Shown one piece after another: positions 61,333-64,000 of a DNA stretch of 64,000 nt. Each line of letters begins with the position of its first letter. The first letter of the stretch is position 1. Made by a program: the position numbers and the translations under genes. Below the pieces are notes generated by a model. It was not told the origin of the DNA, made no database searches, and was given only the letters and a program-made list of their open reading frames with translations. Location of the stretch: positions 124,001-188,000 of the forward strand of contig NZ_JAJJZG010000004.1 in NCBI RefSeq assembly GCF_021028995.1. The letters are read 5' to 3'. This DNA is from Halobacterium sp. KA-4 (GTDB lineage Archaea; Halobacteriota; Halobacteria; Halobacteriales; Halobacteriaceae).

Positions 61333-63582
61333 CTATTCAGCAACTGTTTCTACGCCAAGAATTTCGAATCTGGCTCCGTTCGTGGGACTGTCAGTGACAC
61401 GAATCTGCCAGTCGTGGGCTTCAACAATCTGTTTGACGATGCTCAACCCGAACCCAGTGCCATCCTCACTTGTTGAGTAGCCAGCTCTAAAGACATCCTC
61501 ACGCTCGTCGGCCGGGATTCCTTGCCCATCGTCCTCAACGTAGAATCCATCGTCGAGTGCACCGACCGTTACGGTTACGTCCTCACCACCGTGGTCGATA
61601 GCGTTACGAATCAGATTCTCAAACAGCTGTTTGAGCCGACTCTTATCTGCCCGAACGGTGCGGTTGATGTCGGTGATAAGCGTGGCAGCACCCGTCTCAA
61701 CGGTTGCCCAACACTCCTCTACCAGTACATCGAGCGCGACCCGGTCGAAATCCGTAACGGCATCTCCCTCTCGGGCTAACGATAGAAGTTCATCTATCAG
61801 CGTCCGCATGCGCTCGTGGGCTTGCTCAATTGCGTCCAAATGTTCACTGTCGCACTCCGTAGCCACCAACTCCAAACGCCCTTCGGCAACAGTGAGCGGA
61901 TTCCGAAGATCGTGACTGACGATACTGGCGAACTCTTCGAGTCGGTCGTTTTGCTCGGTGAGTTCCTGTTCACGAGCACGGAGCTGCTCGGTTCGTTCTA
62001 ACTGTTCAAGCGCTGTCGACAGTCCGCCGGCCAGAATTTCACCCAGGAGTGCGTCCTGTTCGTCGAAGGTCTCTGGGGACGATGACCCGGCGAGCAAAAC
62101 CCCGTATTTACCGAGCGGCAAGATAAGCTCGCTCCGAATCGCCGTGGCTGGATTATACCGGTCCGAATCCTCGTGGACATCATCAACAGAGAGTGTCTCC
62201 CCGCTTTGATAAACCCGCCACGCAATACTGTCACCACCCGAAAATGTGGGTGGCTCGCCAATAAGATCGTATACGGCGTCCGTGGATGCCACCGGAACGA
62301 GCCCATCGACATCATCGTCGTACAGATGGATCGAATTCGCTTCTAATTCCAGCAGATCCCTCATCGTCTCCACACCGATCTCGGCAACCTCCTCCCGGGT
62401 GTCCGCACTCATCAACTCCTGGGTGACCCGATTTAATGCTTCGAGTTGCCGTTCACGGGTCTTCCACTCATCAACATCGAGGTGAATGCCAACCGCACGG
62501 ACTGGCTCACCGTCGTCATCTCGCTCAACAATTTTGCCGAGATCCCGAATCCACTTCCACTCACCATCAGCCGTTCGCATTCGGTGTTCGGTGTCGTAGT
62601 AGTCCGTTTGCTGCTGGCGATGCGCCTCAAGGGCAGCAGTCACGTCATCAACATCGTCCGGATGAACCCGCGACTCCCATGTGTGGAGGTGTGGGTCGAG
62701 TTCGTCAAGCGTGTAGCCGAGCATCTCCGCCCACTGCTCGTTGAACTCAACTTCATCAGTCGTCATGTCCCAATCCCACACGCCGAGGTTCGCGCCTTCG
62801 ATTGCGAGTTCGAGACGTTCCTTGAGCCTCTCGATTTCTTCTATCCGCTGCGTTCGCTCAGTGATGTCCCGCGAGACGACCATAAACCGGTCACCATCTC
62901 CCACTGGGAGGCGAGTAAGGTGAACTTCGACAGGAAACCGTGTTCCGTCATGCGTCTCGAACTCCGTTTCGATTCGTTTCCGATCTCCAACGTCCATTCC
63001 ATCCCAAATGGCCTGTAATTCGTCTGGCTCGATTCCCTGATCGATGTCCCAGACTTTCTGCCCGACAATCTCGTCTTTCGGTTGGTTGAACGCCTCACAG
63101 AAGTGCTGGTTGACATCGACGATAGTCCCGTCAGTGGTATGAATATCGATCATATCAGGAGAGCTTTCGAAGAGGGCTTCGAGACGGGCTGTGGTCTGTT
63201 TGAGACGGTTCTCACGCTCTTTGGTTTCCGTAATGTCGCGCACACTCACGACGTATCCGCCAATCGCGGTCGCCGTTTGGTTACTCCCTCTGGTCTCAAG
63301 CCAAATCCATGAGCCATCCTTGTGCCGGTAGCGAAATTCATCGGTAACGACCTCATCGTCTTCGGCGTTGAGGATTTCAGCGAACGTCTCACGAACTTGC
63401 TGTTGATCGTCGGGATGGACGTGTTCGAATACCTGATCACCGACACGCTCAGCAGGCTGATACCCAGTGATACGCTGTACAGACGGGCTTTCATACAGAA
63501 TATCGCCTGACTCACCCACGATGAGAATCCCATTAGAGAGATGCCTAACGAGTTCCTGGTATTTCTCTTTCGGCAACTCCAT
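61333..63582 (-). CDS. PAS/GAF sensor histidine kinase
   Basis: A 749-aa soluble kinase without membrane helices. The N-terminal part has three PAS domains with PAC tails (about 1-120, 125-245, 255-380), followed by a GAF domain (about 390-540). The kinase core has HisKA-type SIVSHDLRNPLTVAEG with phospho-acceptor His near residue 555, then N box NLIRNAIDH, G1 DDGQGIP and G2 GTGFGLSIV. No receiver domain or response regulator lies nearby; haloarchaeal kinases of this kind often work with separate regulators. Start is the ATG at 63582; a TATA-like AAGAGATTACAA (minus) near 63589-63600 lies upstream. Confidence 0.93.
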   Translation of the reverse strand: MELPKEKYQELVRHLSNGILIVGESGDILYESPSVQRITGYQPAERVGDQVFEHVHPDDQQQVRETFAEILNAEDDEVVTDEFRYRHKDGSWIWLETRGSNQTATAIGGYVVSVRDITETKERENRLKQTTARLEALFESSPDMIDIHTTDGTIVDVNQHFCEAFNQPKDEIVGQKVWDIDQGIEPDELQAIWDGMDVGDRKRIETEFETHDGTRFPVEVHLTRLPVGDGDRFMVVSRDITERTQRIEEIERLKERLELAIEGANLGVWDWDMTTDEVEFNEQWAEMLGYTLDELDPHLHTWESRVHPDDVDDVTAALEAHRQQQTDYYDTEHRMRTADGEWKWIRDLGKIVERDDDGEPVRAVGIHLDVDEWKTRERQLEALNRVTQELMSADTREEVAEIGVETMRDLLELEANSIHLYDDDVDGLVPVASTDAVYDLIGEPPTFSGGDSIAWRVYQSGETLSVDDVHEDSDRYNPATAIRSELILPLGKYGVLLAGSSSPETFDEQDALLGEILAGGLSTALEQLERTEQLRAREQELTEQNDRLEEFASIVSHDLRNPLTVAEGRLELVATECDSEHLDAIEQAHERMRTLIDELLSLAREGDAVTDFDRVALDVLVEECWATVETGAATLITDINRTVRADKSRLKQLFENLIRNAIDHGGEDVTVTVGALDDGFYVEDDGQGIPADEREDVFRAGYSTSEDGTGFGLSIVKQIVEAHDWQIRVTDSPTNGARFEILGVETVAE

Positions 63583-63636
63583 TATTGTAATCTCTTAATC
63601 ACTAACCGGCAAATAACCCTTGTATTCCATACGCAA

Positions 63637-63731
63637 TCCTACCGAGCGGCTGTTCCACGCCAAATCCAGTTTGTGAAAACCTGCTTCCTCGGAGTCAGTG
63701 AATCGCTAAGTATAGACAAAGCACTTTACGG
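63637..63731 (+). repeat. Intergenic repeat copy R5 with promoter
   Basis: CCTACCGAGCGGCTGTTCCA (63639-63658) is followed by CGCCAAATCCAGTTTGTGAA, then a variant centre and TCGCTAAGTATAGACAAAGC (63703-63722) and ACTTTACGG. The ACTTTACGG box is 28 bases before the GTG at 63755. It carries both the R3-like left third and the R0/R2-like right end. Confidence 0.7.
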
Positions 63732-63754
63732 GATAATATGAAAGATAGCGAACA

Positions 63755-64000
63755 GTGGCAGAGAATCACGCTCAGCGCTGGCCGATTCTGCTAGTCGGTA
63801 TCGGCCTCGGGATGGTGGTTTTCGGCGCACAAGCCACGCACTTTGCGAATTTGATCGAGTTCACGTACAGTGTGGAGGCGACAACACAGGCCGCAGCAAC
63901 CGAAGCCGCCAACGTCTCAGACCCCGGTGTTGACGTCATCTACCACTTCACAGACCTTCCAGCAACCGCACAAGACGCCTTCCGCCAAGCACTCGAAGCC
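63755..64000 (+). CDS. Membrane protein, paralogue of the gene at 58865 (3' truncated by window edge)
   Basis: The frame runs from a GTG at 63755 to the window end (82 codons visible). It opens with VAENHAQRWPILLVGIGLGM, the start of a membrane helix, and later reads DVIYHFTDLPATAQDAFRQA. The DLP-x-x-x-Q-x-x-F motif matches the protein at 58865. A TATA-like CTTTACGG is centred 28 bases before the GTG, in repeat copy R5. An ATG at 63738 only opens an 18-codon frame and is rejected. Confidence 0.7.
   Translation, partial: MAENHAQRWPILLVGIGLGMVVFGAQATHFANLIEFTYSVEATTQAAATEAANVSDPGVDVIYHFTDLPATAQDAFRQALEA

Larger units (their letters stand above)
58769..64000. other. Lower-GC accessory island
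   Basis: From the phr stop to the window end, genes use more A/T at third codon positions than the flanks, and most encode membrane proteins without known homologues. Related intergenic repeats separate the genes. This combination suggests recent acquisition or fast evolution. The left edge is sharp at phr; the right edge is outside the window. Confidence 0.6.

Noticed and set aside
61522-63018. Several plus-strand open frames of 60-190 codons inside the histidine kinase region.
   Set aside because: They lie opposite the PAS, GAF and kinase motifs of the minus-strand gene and show no domain or promoter of their own.
58821-63731. Repeats R0-R5 considered as a CRISPR array.
   Set aside because: They are spread over 5 kb between genes, differ in length and sequence, and lack regular short spacers; no cas gene is present.
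63738-63794. An ATG-initiated 18-codon frame at the start of the last gene.
   Set aside because: It ends quickly at TAG, while the GTG at 63755 in another frame opens a membrane protein with a paralogue at 58865 and a TATA box at -28.

Overview
The window is chromosomal DNA from an extremely halophilic archaeon, most likely Halobacterium or a close relative. It is GC-rich, and the predicted proteins are acidic. Many genes are leaderless, with a TATA box about 27 nt upstream of the start. Proteins carry haloarchaeal lipobox, Tat and PGF-CTERM sorting signals. The gene order (L12-P0-L1-L11, a small VNG_1110C-like gene, DRG GTPase; later btuFCD, srp19-gar1, folP, phr) agrees with what I remember of Halobacterium chromosomes; I could not run a comparison.

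Layout. 1-3.9 kb: end of cysS, a lipoprotein, a 50-aa zinc-finger protein, a membrane protein with five DUF1508 repeats and a cupin. 4.1-6.8 kb: leftward ribosomal stalk genes, L11 alone and L1-P0-L12 behind a structured leader. 6.9-15.9 kb: translation and tRNA modification genes (DRG GTPase, TrmO, Dph5, Trm5b, tRNA-Thr), two paralogous DUF2267 genes and a possible PD-(D/E)XK gene next to the tRNA. 16-25.3 kb: a fatty-acid transporter, an HTTM protein, a nuclease lipoprotein, the cobalamin uptake genes btuF/btuC-btuD and a predicted surface metallopeptidase. 25.3-33.9 kb: SRP19, Gar1, presenilin-like protease, ornithine cyclodeaminase family enzyme, MFS transporter, FEN1 and BolA. 33.9-38.5 kb: a complete CUT1-type sugar ABC transporter, leftward. 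39-47.6 kb: fumarase, a broken SGNH hydrolase, paired PH-domain membrane proteins, GatE, an Lrp regulator and an EamA exporter. 47.6-58.8 kb: a frameshifted chemotaxis-type transducer, lipoproteins, TrmJ, folate/pterin genes (folP, mptE), an F420-dependent oxidoreductase, acyl-CoA ligase, thioesterase and photolyase.

58.8-64 kb is different. It is visibly poorer in GC and holds small membrane proteins of unknown function, a pyridoxamine-phosphate-oxidase-like protein and a PAS/GAF histidine kinase. Related intergenic repeats, all in one orientation, separate these genes, and in three places the repeat's right end supplies the gene's TATA box. This looks like a horizontally acquired or rapidly changing island with a shared promoter module, and it is the most interesting part of the window. 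Other notable points are two in-frame amber codons in the SGNH hydrolase gene, a one-unit CG-repeat frameshift in the transducer, one palindromic TATA element exactly midway between btuF and btuC, and a near-perfect palindrome against the EamA promoter.
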